Part shown: positions 1-10,271 of the stretch, piece after piece
How positions within the stretch are numbered: position 1 is the first letter of the stretch
Layout of the letters: the number at the start of each line of letters is the position of its first letter
Origin: Bacteroidales bacterium
GTDB lineage: Bacteria; Bacteroidota; Bacteroidia; Bacteroidales; F082
Length of the DNA: 64,000 nucleotides
NCBI GenBank assembly: GCA_015493525.1
Contig: WGCY01000047.1
Location: forward strand, 19,233-83,232
Direction: 5' to 3'
Position numbers and translations under genes: made by a program
The notes under the pieces: generated by a model
What the model was told of the DNA's origin: nothing
What the model saw: only the letters and a program-made list of their open reading frames with translations
Databases searched by the model: none

Positions 1-1036
1 ATTTTTCCTCCAGCAGCTTTTGTAAAATTTGCGCCGGGGTGGCATTCTTCAGCCCGATCTTGCGCCGGTCAAAAATCCCGAGCCATTTCAACTTCTCCAT
101 AACTACCGGATCCGCAGCATTTTGACAATATTCCTGTAATTTTATCTCCACCGGGACATTGGGTTCGTACTGCATGAAAGAATTGATAAAATCACGGTAG
201 GTTATATTTTCGGAATCCTCCATAATGTAGGTATCATCCGTAGCCCCAAGGCTCACAAAGACATTCCAGGCTTTGGCAAACCCGGGCCGCCGGATAGTAC
301 CCCGATACATGGAAGGGATATCTTTCAGTCCGTATATCTCCCTGTATGCCAATGAGTCGCGATTTGCATAGATCTCAAAATCGCCATATTGCAGAATTTT
401 TCGGCTGATAGTCCGGTCGAAAAGCCTGAAATACGGAGTGTATTTATAGCGTCCCTGCTGAATAAACTGCGACACACCGTTTCCGGCAAGGACCACATTG
501 CGGGGATTCCAGGTGAGTTTGTAATTCCACGGGTTATTATCACTTTCGGGAGCTATCAACCCGCCGGTAAACGAGTTGAAAGAGAGAATTTCGCCCCCCG
601 TTTTCTGGATGCGATGAATGATACGCATGGCCGACATGTGGTCAATGCCCGGGTCAACACCAAGTTCCATCAAAATGGGCACTTTGGCTTTTTTGGCCAG
701 CTCATCATATCCTTTTATTTCGTCGGTAACATAAGAGGCTGTCAGCATGGGCTTACGCAAATCAATACATTTCTTGGCCACCAGATGGTGCATAAAGGCC
801 GGCAACATGGAAATAACAATATCGGCCTTGGCAATGGCCCGCCAGCTCTCCAGATCATCGGTAATATCAAACACAATGGCTTTTCCACGGGGATGGCCGT
901 TCACTTTTTTACGGGCCAGTGCTTCGTTCATATCGGCCACAGTGATGTGCCAGTCGTATTGGGGAGCATTCTCCAACAAATATTCAATCAGGCTTTGGGT
1001 GGACAAGCCGGCACCCAGAACAAGGATATTTTTCAT
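1..1036 (-). CDS. Saccharopine dehydrogenase family protein (C-terminus beyond window)
   Basis: Minus-strand reading from the CAT at 1034-1036 gives MKNILVLGAGLSTQSLIEYLLENAPQYDWHITVADMNEALARKKV..., a Rossmann GxGxxxx start, open to the window edge; not in the ORF track because it is truncated. Confidence 0.8.
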   Translation of the reverse strand, partial: MKNILVLGAGLSTQSLIEYLLENAPQYDWHITVADMNEALARKKVNGHPRGKAIVFDITDDLESWRAIAKADIVISMLPAFMHHLVAKKCIDLRKPMLTASYVTDEIKGYDELAKKAKVPILMELGVDPGIDHMSAMRIIHRIQKTGGEILSFNSFTGGLIAPESDNNPWNYKLTWNPRNVVLAGNGVSQFIQQGRYKYTPYFRLFDRTISRKILQYGDFEIYANRDSLAYREIYGLKDIPSMYRGTIRRPGFAKAWNVFVSLGATDDTYIMEDSENITYRDFINSFMQYEPNVPVEIKLQEYCQNAADPVVMEKLKWLGIFDRRKIGLKNATPAQILQKLLEEK

Positions 1037-1094
1037 AAAATTATTTTTTATAGACTATTAAAAAAGCCATCGATATGTTCGACGGCCATAAAAT

Positions 1095-2405
1095 TTAGCG
1101 GTTCAAATATTTTTCAAGATGTTTATAATCGGGGGTTAATTCTCCATGGTATAAAATCATGGCCTTTTTCAAAGGGTCAGGAACCTGCAGTTTGTCAAAA
1201 GGGACTTCAAAATCAGCTTCCAACAAACCCGGCAAAAATTTTATCAATGCATCGCTGAATGCCTGTGAAGATTCACGCGGCAACTCACTGGGAAGTATGT
1301 CCACAGCCATGACCAGAACACCTTCTCCATCAAAGCCCATCACCGGCTCACGGGTCTCCGGATGGTAAACAAAAACAGGGTCTTCAATGGCGGTGCCTTT
1401 ATGGGTAATCTCCACGGAACCATCCGGGTCGCAGGTAACATCGCCAATCACTTCGAGCCTCAGGTTTTCATTTTTCCACAGCGTTTCCAGATAATCTTTG
1501 GTAACAATACGCGGATAACGGTCGTCCCAGTACATACAATTCATCAGCACGGTAAGGTGCGGCAGGTACTGCTCAAAAACGCCCTCAAATCGTTCGGGAA
1601 AGTGATAATATTCCTGTAAATCAAAACGCTTCCCGGCTTCTTTCGGCCTTGCCAGGTGCTTTTCTTCAAAGACCACTTTATAAATTACATTAGCCGGAAG
1701 ATGGTCCTGCTTTTTTAATTTCAGCAATTCGGCAGGAGAAATTTCGATATTCGGCAACAGGCCGATAATTTCCTGCGCCCCTTTTGAAACATTTCCGTAG
1801 CCGGTGATCCCGACCACCACAGGGGCCATCCCTGCGGGCAGCCCGGCACGTGCAATCTCCTGTCCCACAGCCGAAACAGCAGCCTTTGCTTCTTCCAGCG
1901 AGTCATAATGATGCGTTTGCTTCAAGTTCAAGAAAGGCGTATTCATTCCTTTTCTCTTCAAACGCTCTCCCAATGACCACAATGAATTAATCATTCCGGC
2001 CAGGCCGGCAAAACGTCCGAAGAAAATCAACCGGCGGCCCTGTGCATCCACAATCCGTTCATAATCGATAAGGTTGATTTTATGCGCCATCATATTTCGC
2101 AGCAGCGGCATGTTATAAGACTGGCCCTTAATGGTATGGCTGAAAAAAATATACGTTTTGTGTGCATCAAAATAATCTAATGGCATCTCTTTTACCCCCA
2201 GTACCACATCCGTCTCAAGGGGTTCCTCACGCAACACGGCACCGGCCTGTCGGTATTCATCATCTTTAAAAACCCGCTTTGCGGAAGGGACAACCTGTAT
2301 CTCTATCCCCTTTTCAACCAATTGCCTCACATGTTCCGGCACAAGGGCTACCCTGCGCTCCATCAAATACTTATCTTCGTAACGAATACCAATCTTGTGT
2401 TTCAT
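1095..2405 (-). CDS. Saccharopine dehydrogenase/lysine-ketoglutarate reductase-like (AlaDH/PNT N-terminal-like) protein
   Basis: MKHKIGIRYEDKYLMERRVALVPEHVRQLVEKGIEIQVVPS... resembles AlaDH/PNT and LKR N-terminal domains; adjacent to the saccharopine dehydrogenase gene. Start moved to the internal Met at 2405. Confidence 0.75.
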   Translation of the reverse strand: MKHKIGIRYEDKYLMERRVALVPEHVRQLVEKGIEIQVVPSAKRVFKDDEYRQAGAVLREEPLETDVVLGVKEMPLDYFDAHKTYIFFSHTIKGQSYNMPLLRNMMAHKINLIDYERIVDAQGRRLIFFGRFAGLAGMINSLWSLGERLKRKGMNTPFLNLKQTHHYDSLEEAKAAVSAVGQEIARAGLPAGMAPVVVGITGYGNVSKGAQEIIGLLPNIEISPAELLKLKKQDHLPANVIYKVVFEEKHLARPKEAGKRFDLQEYYHFPERFEGVFEQYLPHLTVLMNCMYWDDRYPRIVTKDYLETLWKNENLRLEVIGDVTCDPDGSVEITHKGTAIEDPVFVYHPETREPVMGFDGEGVLVMAVDILPSELPRESSQAFSDALIKFLPGLLEADFEVPFDKLQVPDPLKKAMILYHGELTPDYKHLEKYLNR

Positions 2406-2640
2406 CTTTCTCAATTTTTTCAAAAGGCAAACTTATGAAATAATGGGTGGATATAAAAATAAGTGTTTTACTGATTTTGCAAACGATTGAAAGGGCTGAT
2501 TTTCCCATCAAGATAACCATCACCGCTTTTTGACAACTGTTAACACCCGTTTGGGCGGAAAAGAGAAAAACAGAAAGACAATTTTATGTACTTTTGTAAC
2601 TGTAAAACAGAAAAAATATTTTTAAACAAAATTTTATAAA

Positions 2641-5391
2641 ATGTCTAAAGCAAAGTATGTTTATCTTTTCGGCGACCGCAAAGCCGAAGGAAATGCAAAA
2701 ATGAAAAACCTCCTTGGCGGCAAAGGAGCCAATCTTGCTGAAATGAACCTTATCGGTGTACCGGTTCCTCCCGGTTTCACCATCACCACCGAAATTTGTA
2801 CACTATACAATGAAAAAGGCCGCGACTATGCCGTTGACCTTATTAAAGAGGATGTAACACAGGCCATTGCCCATGTGGAAAACATTATGGGAATGAAATT
2901 TGGCGACCAGGAAAACCCTTTGCTCGTCTCCGTACGTTCCGGTGCCCGCGCTTCCATGCCGGGGATGATGGACACTGTCCTCAACCTCGGAATGAATGAC
3001 AACGCCGTGGAAGGTATTGCTGCCAAATCGGGGAACCCGCGTTTTGCCTGGGATTCCTACCGTCGTTTTGTCCAGATGTATGGCGATGTGGTGCTGGGCA
3101 TGAAACCCGAGTCAAAAGAAGCGGAAGACCCCTTTGAAATAATTATCGGTGCCATGAAGAAAAAACGCGGTGTAGCCCTTGACACCGAGCTTTGTGCCGA
3201 TGACCTGAAAGAGTTGGTAGCACAATTTAAAGCTGCCGTAAAAAAACAAACAGGCAAAGATTTCCCGGACGACCCGTGGGAACAACTTTGGGGTGCCATT
3301 ATGGCCGTCTTCGACAGCTGGATGAACGAAAGGGCCATCCTCTACCGTAAACTGAATAAAATTCCCGATGAATGGGGAACCGCTGTCAGCGTACAGGCCA
3401 TGGTATTTGGAAATATGGGCAACACGTCGGCTACGGGCGTAGCTTTTACCCGCGATGCCGCCACCGGCGAAAATATTTTCACCGGCGAATACCTGATTAA
3501 CGCGCAGGGCGAAGATGTGGTGGCCGGTGTCCGTACGCCGCAGCAAATTACACTCGAAGGCTCCAAACGCTGGGCAAAACTGGCCAATGTCTCCGAAAAG
3601 GAAAGAGCAGAGAAATATCCTTCGCTTGAAGAAGCCATGCCGGAAGTTTATCAGGACCTCTTCAATACACAGGAAAACCTGGAAAAACATTACCGCGACA
3701 TGCAGGACATGGAGTTCACCATTCAGGATGGAAAACTCTGGCTGCTGCAAACACGTACCGGTAAACGTACCGGTGCTGCCATGGTGAAGATTGCCATGGA
3801 CATGCTGCACGAAAAAATCATCACCAAAGAGGAAGCCATCATGCGTGTTGAGCCAAACAAGCTGGATGAACTTTTGCATCCGGTATTTGATAAAGAGGCC
3901 GTTAGCAAAGCCAAAATAGTGGCCAAAGGATTACCTGCCTCGCCCGGTGCAGCTACCGGACAGGTCGTTTTCCATGCCGATGATGCCGAAAAATGGGCTG
4001 CCGATGGCAAAAAAGTTGTGCTGGTCCGTATCGAAACTTCCCCCGAAGACCTCAAAGGCATGAACTCTGCCGAAGGCATCCTTACCGCCCGTGGTGGAAT
4101 GACTTCGCACGCTGCCGTTGTGGCCCGCGGAATGGGCAAATGCTGCGTCTCCGGTGCCGGAAGCATCAAAATCGACTACAAAGTCAAGACACTGGAAATG
4201 GCCGGCAACAAATACAAAGAGGGTGATTTTATCTCCCTGAACGGTTCCACCGGCGAAGTGTATGATGGTATGATTAAAACCGTTGACCCGGAAATGAGCG
4301 GGTATTTTGGCAAGCTGATGGAACTTTCCGACAAAAAATCCCGTCTGGCCGTCAGGACCAATGCTGATACGCCGCTGGATGCCCGCGTAGCCCGTGAGTT
4401 TGGGGCAAAAGGTATCGGCCTTTGCCGTACCGAACACATGTTCTTCGGTGGCGACAAAATCATTGCCATGCGCGAAATGATCCTTGCCGAAGATGAACAG
4501 GGCCGCCGCAAGGCACTGGAAAAACTGTTGCCCATCCAGCGCAAGGACTTTGAAGGTATCTTCGGAGCCATGCACGGACTTCCCGTAACCGTGCGCCTGC
4601 TTGACCCGCCGTTGCACGAATTTGTGCCCCATGAGGAAAAAGGCCAAAAGGAAATGGCCAAAGTTATGGGTGTTTCCCTCGAAACCATCAAAGCCAAAGT
4701 AGAAGCATTGAGCGAAGTCAACCCCATGCTTGGACACCGTGGCTGCCGCCTGGGAAATACCTATCCGGAAATTACGGAAATGCAGAGCCGCGCCATTATT
4801 GAAGCCGCCCTTGATTTGAAAGCACGCAAAATTGATGCCCATCCGGAGATCATGATTCCGCTTACCGGCACACTGGCCGAAATGAAAATGCAGGAACAAA
4901 TTGTCCGCGCAACCATTGAAAAGGTCTTTGAAGAAAGGGGACAAAGTATTGATTACATGGTTGGTACCATGATTGAAGTACCACGTGCCGCACTCACCGC
5001 CGATGAGATTGCCAAATCAGCCGAGTTCTTCTCTTTCGGCACCAACGACCTCACACAGATGACTTTCGGTTATTCGCGTGATGATGCCGGCAAGTTCCTG
5101 CCCATTTACATTGAAAAAGGTATCCTCAAGAACGACCCGTTCCAGGTACTTGACCAGGAAGGCGTGGGACAGCTTGTTGAAATGGCAGTTAAAAAAGGCC
5201 GCAAGACCCGTAAAAAAATCAAACTCGGCATTTGTGGTGAACATGGCGGCGAACCCAGTTCCATTGAGTTCTGCCACCGTGCCGGCCTGAATTATGTCAG
5301 CTGCTCGCCTTACCGCGTGCCGATTGCCCGTTTGGCAGCTGCCCAGGCAAACATTATGAACAAGAGAAGCTGGAAGAAGAAAAACAAATAG
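2641..5391 (+). CDS. ppdK: Pyruvate, phosphate dikinase
   Basis: 916 aa; KYVYLFGDRKAEGNAKMKNLLGGKGANLAEM, GGMTSHAAVVARGMGK phosphohistidine motif and C-terminal GICGEHGGEP. Confidence 0.98.
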   Translation: MSKAKYVYLFGDRKAEGNAKMKNLLGGKGANLAEMNLIGVPVPPGFTITTEICTLYNEKGRDYAVDLIKEDVTQAIAHVENIMGMKFGDQENPLLVSVRSGARASMPGMMDTVLNLGMNDNAVEGIAAKSGNPRFAWDSYRRFVQMYGDVVLGMKPESKEAEDPFEIIIGAMKKKRGVALDTELCADDLKELVAQFKAAVKKQTGKDFPDDPWEQLWGAIMAVFDSWMNERAILYRKLNKIPDEWGTAVSVQAMVFGNMGNTSATGVAFTRDAATGENIFTGEYLINAQGEDVVAGVRTPQQITLEGSKRWAKLANVSEKERAEKYPSLEEAMPEVYQDLFNTQENLEKHYRDMQDMEFTIQDGKLWLLQTRTGKRTGAAMVKIAMDMLHEKIITKEEAIMRVEPNKLDELLHPVFDKEAVSKAKIVAKGLPASPGAATGQVVFHADDAEKWAADGKKVVLVRIETSPEDLKGMNSAEGILTARGGMTSHAAVVARGMGKCCVSGAGSIKIDYKVKTLEMAGNKYKEGDFISLNGSTGEVYDGMIKTVDPEMSGYFGKLMELSDKKSRLAVRTNADTPLDARVAREFGAKGIGLCRTEHMFFGGDKIIAMREMILAEDEQGRRKALEKLLPIQRKDFEGIFGAMHGLPVTVRLLDPPLHEFVPHEEKGQKEMAKVMGVSLETIKAKVEALSEVNPMLGHRGCRLGNTYPEITEMQSRAIIEAALDLKARKIDAHPEIMIPLTGTLAEMKMQEQIVRATIEKVFEERGQSIDYMVGTMIEVPRAALTADEIAKSAEFFSFGTNDLTQMTFGYSRDDAGKFLPIYIEKGILKNDPFQVLDQEGVGQLVEMAVKKGRKTRKKIKLGICGEHGGEPSSIEFCHRAGLNYVSCSPYRVPIARLAAAQANIMNKRSWKKKNK

Positions 5392-5412
5392 ATTCCGAAA
5401 GCGACATCCAAC

Positions 5413-5444
5413 AAGCCGGCCTGCATTTTCAGGCCGGCTTTTTT
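5413..5444 (+). terminator. Rho-independent terminator after ppdK
   Basis: AAGCCGGCCTG catttt CAGGCCGGCTTTTTT: 11-bp perfect stem followed by a T-run. Confidence 0.85.
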
Positions 5445-5490
5445 AATACCCTTCATTTTCTATCGTATCTTTGCCGGTAAACAACCATCC

Positions 5491-7026
5491 ATGGGATACA
5501 AACAACTGTCTTTAAAACTTCCACCGGATTATTCACCGGAGCAACTCCAACACAAAATTGCCAAAGTTCTGCACATCAGTGATTTTTCATTTCAAATTAC
5601 CCACAAAAGCCTGGATGCCCGGAAAAAAAGTTTTATTCACTGGGAAATCCGTGTGCTGGTAAGCACTCCCGAAATAAGTGGCGAAGAACCGCAAAAGCAG
5701 GCAGTACTGGAAATTCCTTACAAAAAAAGAAAGGAAAAAGCGGTGGTTGTGGGCAGCGGACCGGCAGGATTTTTTGCTGCTTATGTCCTGCAAAAAGCAG
5801 GTATCCAAACTACCCTCGTCGAACGTGGAACCGCAGTGGATAAAAGAAGCCGTGAGATTGAGCTTTTTGAAAAAACTGCCGTTTTTCATCCCAAAAGCAA
5901 CTATGCATTTGGCGAAGGCGGTGCCGGCACCTTTTCCGATGGCAAGCTCACCTCGCGGAGCAAACGAATTTCTCTCGAAAGACAGTTTATTTTAAAAAGT
6001 TACGTGGAAGCCGGTGCGCCTGAAGAGATTGAATACCTCGCCCACCCGCATCTCGGAACCGATAAGCTGAAACAGATGGTCAAAAACCTGCGACATTCTT
6101 TTGAAAGCTGTGGTGGTCAGATGCTCTTTGAAACACAAATGACCGGCCTTCGGGTAAAAAACGGCCGGGCAACCGCCATAGAAACGGACAAAGGGACAAT
6201 AGAAGCCGACTTTTTCATCATTGCCCAGGGACATTCTGCTTTCGAGACTTACCGCATGCTCATGAACAAAGGGGTTGGCTTTCATACCAAGAATTTTGCC
6301 CTCGGCAGCCGCATGGAGCATCCCCAGGAGCTGATAAACGAAGCGCAATGGGGCATAAAAAGGCTCAAAGGGGTCAAAGCCGCCGAGTACAGGCTCACTT
6401 CCCCCGGAGAGGGAGGCCATCCCGTTTACAGCTTCTGCATGTGCCCGGGCGGCGTGATTGTTCCCGCCACCGCCTTCGAAAACACCAACATCGTGAACGG
6501 CATGAGCCGTTACCTGCGCAATGGAAATTTTGCCAATGCTGCCTGTGTTGCCGGTCTTAACCTGAACAACCTGCTGCAACGTGAAGTTTCCGCAGAGGAG
6601 GCACTGGATTGGCTGGAAAATCTGGAACAAAATTTTTATCAATTTACCTCCGGCTACCGGGCACCCATTTGCAGCATCAAAGATTTCATCCGGCAAAAAG
6701 AGACTTCGGCAGGAAAAGAGACGAGTTATCCCATGGGAGTTGTGCAGGCACCGCTGTGGGAGCTGCTGCCGGCAGAAATATGCCGGGCCATGCGCAGGGG
6801 GCTCAAGGACTTCAGCAGAAAGATGAAAGGCTTTGAAGAAGGCAACCTGCTGGGATTGGAAAGCAAGACCTCCGCCCCTGTTCAGGTTGACCGTGAAAAA
6901 AGCGGACTTTGCTCCGGTTTCCAAAACCTTTATGTGGCCGGTGAAGGCAGTGGCTATTCCGGGGGCATCATCTCCAGTGCCGCCGATGGCATCAAAGCAG
7001 CCATGGATATTCTGAGAAATAACTAA
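5491..7026 (+). CDS. FAD-dependent oxidoreductase (uncharacterised NAD(P)/FAD dehydrogenase family)
   Basis: 511 aa; VVGSGPAGFFAAYVLQKAG FAD-binding motif, GGAGTFSDGKLTSR, C-terminal GEGSGYSGGIISSAADG. Confidence 0.9.
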   Translation: MGYKQLSLKLPPDYSPEQLQHKIAKVLHISDFSFQITHKSLDARKKSFIHWEIRVLVSTPEISGEEPQKQAVLEIPYKKRKEKAVVVGSGPAGFFAAYVLQKAGIQTTLVERGTAVDKRSREIELFEKTAVFHPKSNYAFGEGGAGTFSDGKLTSRSKRISLERQFILKSYVEAGAPEEIEYLAHPHLGTDKLKQMVKNLRHSFESCGGQMLFETQMTGLRVKNGRATAIETDKGTIEADFFIIAQGHSAFETYRMLMNKGVGFHTKNFALGSRMEHPQELINEAQWGIKRLKGVKAAEYRLTSPGEGGHPVYSFCMCPGGVIVPATAFENTNIVNGMSRYLRNGNFANAACVAGLNLNNLLQREVSAEEALDWLENLEQNFYQFTSGYRAPICSIKDFIRQKETSAGKETSYPMGVVQAPLWELLPAEICRAMRRGLKDFSRKMKGFEEGNLLGLESKTSAPVQVDREKSGLCSGFQNLYVAGEGSGYSGGIISSAADGIKAAMDILRNN

Positions 7027-7041
7027 AAGATTTATCCGTTT

Positions 7042-7075
7042 CGACCTTTCAGGTCGGATCCGACCTGAAAGGTCG
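7042..7075. repeat. Perfect 34-bp palindrome
   Basis: CGACCTTTCAGGTCGGATCCGACCTGAAAGGTCG equals its own reverse complement. Confidence 0.95.
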
Positions 7076-7100
7076 CTCATGTTCATAGCGCAAATGTCCA

Positions 7101-7124
7101 TGGTGCAAGTGTCCACTTGTACCA
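7101..7124. repeat. Palindrome with GTCC centre
   Basis: TGGTGCAAGTGTCCACTTGTACCA; one mismatch between arms; same centre type as 34596-34617. Confidence 0.75.
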
Positions 7125-7208
7125 TACTACTTAAACTGAAAATAAATTACAGAAATTGTCCCTGTTTTCTATTTAAACTCTCCCTGTTTAGAATATATTT
7201 GCAACCGT

Positions 7209-7328
7209 AATTCTTCAGGGCAGGGTGCAATTCCCGACCGGCGGTTAAAGTCCGCGACTCTCGCCTGAGGCGAGACTGACTCCGTGAAATCCGGAGGCCG
7301 ACAGTACAGTCTGGATGGAAGAAGAATT
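7209..7328 (+). promoter_or_regulatory. FMN riboswitch (RFN element) aptamer
   Basis: aattcttcagggcagggtgcaattcccgaccggcggttaaagtccgcga...tccggaggccgacagtacagtctggatggaagaagaatt matches the conserved RFN core and closes with the aattcttc/gaagaatt P1 stem. Confidence 0.96.
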
Positions 7329-7414
7329 CGCTGCATAGGTCATATTTTGCCGGTACCGGTGTGTAAGCATCCGCCCGCACGAACAAAATGGCCGGTGTTA
7401 GTTATCTCCTTTTA

Positions 7415-7440
7415 TGCCCTGATGAATTGGGGCTTTTTTT
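7415..7440 (+). terminator. Probable expression-platform terminator of the FMN riboswitch
   Basis: GCCCT gatgaatt GGGGC followed by TTTTTTT, lying between the aptamer and the receptor start codon; the stem is short (5 bp including one G.U). Confidence 0.6.
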
Positions 7441-7468
7441 ATGGTTTTATTTTAATCTGCTCAAAGGC

Positions 7469-10042
7469 ATGAAAGGAAAATTTATTTTATTGATTACCGG
7501 CATTTTAATATCGGTTACGGTTGTTGCACAAAATGTGGTAAAAGGAAAAATCATGGATGCTTCCACCCGCCAGCCAATTGAAAATGTTCACATCATTTTA
7601 GACAATGGAAAAGACGGGGTTATCACCAATAAAAAAGGAGCGTTTGGTTTTCGCTTCACGCAAACCAAAGGGTACTTTACCATAGAAAGGGTCGGCTACC
7701 AGTCCGAAAAAATCTCCTTTAAAAGAAAAGGAAAAACCACAGTACTTCCCGTCATCTTGCTGGAACCAAAAACCTATTCCCTGAACGAAATCAACATCAC
7801 GGCAGGACTTGTAACCGACAAAGAGACTCCGGTCAGCGTCTCCACCATCAGCGCAAGGATCATCAAAAGCCGTTTGGGAGATCAGCCGCTACCGTTGATA
7901 CTCAATGCTGTACCCGGTGTTTACAGCGTCCGAAATGGCGGCGGGAGCGGCGATGCCTCGCTCAGCATCCGCGGGTTTAAACAGAACAACGTGGCCCTGT
8001 TGCTCAACGGTATTCCCATAAATGGTGTGGAAAACGGATTGGTTTATTGGAGCAACTGGCTGGGACTGGCCGATGCGGCTGCCAGCATACAGGTACAGAA
8101 AGGCCCAGGCTTCTCCAATCTCGCCACCAATGCCGTGGGAGGAAGCATCAACATCATAACCCGGACTAACAACCGGTCAAAAGGCGGAAGTTTCAGCTTT
8201 CAGATAACCGATTACGGCAACCAAAAAACAACGCTGAGCCTCAACAGCGGTAAAATGAAAAACGGCTGGAACCTCTCATTCATGGGCTCTTACTACAGTG
8301 GCAAAGGCTATGTGGATGCCACATACGTGAAAGGGTTCTCTTATTTTTTCAGTGCCAACAAGCAACTTAATACCAAAAATCATTTGAACATCACCCTGCT
8401 TGGCTCTCCGCAACATCACGGCCAGCGAACACAATTACTCTCTGCAAATGAGGAACAACTTTATGGAAACAAATACAACAAAGACTGGGGCAGCCTGGAC
8501 GGCAGGATGCTCAATGCTTCGGAGAATTTCTACCACAAACCCTTTCTGAGTATCAACCACGATTTGAAGATAAACGAGAAAAACAAACTCTCCAACAGTG
8601 TATTTGTAAGCTACGGCTATGGAGGCGGAAAGTGGTCGGAAAGTTTCCATTATGCCCCTTCCGTTTTTACTTATCTGAACAGTTCAGGACAAATCGACTG
8701 GCGGAAAATTTATGACCAAAATGCCAACAATACGCAGCACTATGTCCTGGCCAATGGCGATACCGTTACCGGTTATTCCCACAACGTACTGACCGACTTT
8801 CTGGCGAGCCACATACAAGCCGGGTTTATGAGCACCTTTGAACATCGGTTCAATACGCACCTGAAATGGACTACCGGCATTTATTATAACTACCTGAACT
8901 CTTTCCTTCGGGAAAAAATCACCGACCTGATGGGCGGTCAATTTTACATTGAAGATTATGCCTGGTCGCTCAGCGGCGTGGCCGGAAGAAACCAGCTTAT
9001 GCATGTGGGCGATATAATTAAGGTAAACAACAACACCCTTATCCATCATGCATCGGCTTATGCAAAACTCACCTTTTCGGGAAAACATTTGCGTGCCTAT
9101 TTCTCTGCAAACGGCAACAACCAGTGGTACAGGCGTATCGACCGGTTTAACTACATTACCAATACCAAAAGTCCGACGGTGATCCGGGCGGGATATGATT
9201 TCCGCGGAGGCATTAGCTACTTTCCCCGGCCACAACACAACTTTTACCTGAATGCGGCTTACCTCTCGCGTGCACCTTATTTTAAATACGTTTTTGGAAA
9301 TTTCAACAATACACCGGTGAGAAACCTGGAAAACGAAAGGATAAAAACCATCGAAGCCGGTTACCGGTTTACGCATCCTGCCTTTAAAGCCACTATCGGC
9401 CTGTTTTACACACAATGGGACAACGTTTCCATGCTCAGCAACGAATACATCCAGCTGTCGGACAACAGGCAGTCGCGGGCAATGGTCCACGGCCTGAACA
9501 GTATCCACAAAGGCATTGAAGCGCAACTGGAATACCGTCTGAACAACCGTTTCAAGCTGGGTGCCACAGCCACTTTTGGCGATTACCGCTGGCAGAATGA
9601 TGTTTCAGCCACGCTGATTAACGACAACAACGTGGTAACCGATACCGTCAACGTCTATGCCCGTAACTTATATGTGGGGGGGACAGCACAGCAGCAACTG
9701 GGTGCTTTTGCGGATTTCCGGCTTTTCAGCCTGCTGAATTTTCATTTGGAATGGAGGTGGTACAACAAACTGTTTGCAGACTTTGATCCCATTAACCGGA
9801 ATAACCCCGACAACCGCCAGCAGCCCTACTCATTTCCGGCTTATCAGGTAGTCAATGCTTACGTTTCCATCCCGTTTCATATAGCTTCTTTGCCCTCACT
9901 GGTGCAACTCAATGGATACAATCTTTTGAACAAAAAATATATTGAAACGGGAAAAGACGGGCAACACCACAATACAGAAGACTTCAGGGGATTCTGGTCG
10001 TTCGGAATTAACTTTAATTTAACATTTAAGGTCTATTTCTAA
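7469..10042 (+). CDS. TonB-dependent outer-membrane receptor (CarboxypepD-like N-terminal domain), FMN-riboswitch associated
   Basis: MKGKFILLITGILISVTVVAQ signal peptide, VVKGKIMDASTRQPIENVHI domain, plug motifs LSIRGFKQNNVALLLNGIPING and AVGGSINIITR. Start moved from 7388 to the signal-peptide Met at 7469. Confidence 0.92.
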   Translation: MKGKFILLITGILISVTVVAQNVVKGKIMDASTRQPIENVHIILDNGKDGVITNKKGAFGFRFTQTKGYFTIERVGYQSEKISFKRKGKTTVLPVILLEPKTYSLNEINITAGLVTDKETPVSVSTISARIIKSRLGDQPLPLILNAVPGVYSVRNGGGSGDASLSIRGFKQNNVALLLNGIPINGVENGLVYWSNWLGLADAAASIQVQKGPGFSNLATNAVGGSINIITRTNNRSKGGSFSFQITDYGNQKTTLSLNSGKMKNGWNLSFMGSYYSGKGYVDATYVKGFSYFFSANKQLNTKNHLNITLLGSPQHHGQRTQLLSANEEQLYGNKYNKDWGSLDGRMLNASENFYHKPFLSINHDLKINEKNKLSNSVFVSYGYGGGKWSESFHYAPSVFTYLNSSGQIDWRKIYDQNANNTQHYVLANGDTVTGYSHNVLTDFLASHIQAGFMSTFEHRFNTHLKWTTGIYYNYLNSFLREKITDLMGGQFYIEDYAWSLSGVAGRNQLMHVGDIIKVNNNTLIHHASAYAKLTFSGKHLRAYFSANGNNQWYRRIDRFNYITNTKSPTVIRAGYDFRGGISYFPRPQHNFYLNAAYLSRAPYFKYVFGNFNNTPVRNLENERIKTIEAGYRFTHPAFKATIGLFYTQWDNVSMLSNEYIQLSDNRQSRAMVHGLNSIHKGIEAQLEYRLNNRFKLGATATFGDYRWQNDVSATLINDNNVVTDTVNVYARNLYVGGTAQQQLGAFADFRLFSLLNFHLEWRWYNKLFADFDPINRNNPDNRQQPYSFPAYQVVNAYVSIPFHIASLPSLVQLNGYNLLNKKYIETGKDGQHHNTEDFRGFWSFGINFNLTFKVYF

Positions 10043-10271
10043 AGTATTAGGTTTCAGGCCTTAGCAACTTTTTATTAACTTTTTTTATGATTTTTTCAAC
10101 AGCTGATTAAACTATAACTTGTTGTTTCTCTTTATCTTACGCAAAGACATGAGGCCAATAAACTATTTCAGAATGCTTATTAATAAAAAATTCATAATAA
10201 CGAGCCGAATTATTCCATATTTTCGCCGCATAATTTAAAAGAACCTAATTTTAATTAAAAATTTTTGTTTT

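Noticed and set aside
389-1258. 289-aa plus-strand ORF
   Set aside because: Antisense to the saccharopine dehydrogenase gene; the minus-strand translation has clear family motifs, this one does not.
3931-4944. 337-aa minus-strand ORF inside ppdK, and several other long antisense ORFs there
   Set aside because: Shadow ORFs of a high-confidence gene; low-complexity His/Phe/Gly-rich translation without recognisable domains.
5992-7125. 377-aa minus-strand ORF
   Set aside because: Antisense shadow of the FAD-dependent oxidoreductase.
7147-7386. 79-aa minus-strand ORF
   Set aside because: Covers the FMN riboswitch; the RNA match explains the sequence better than coding.
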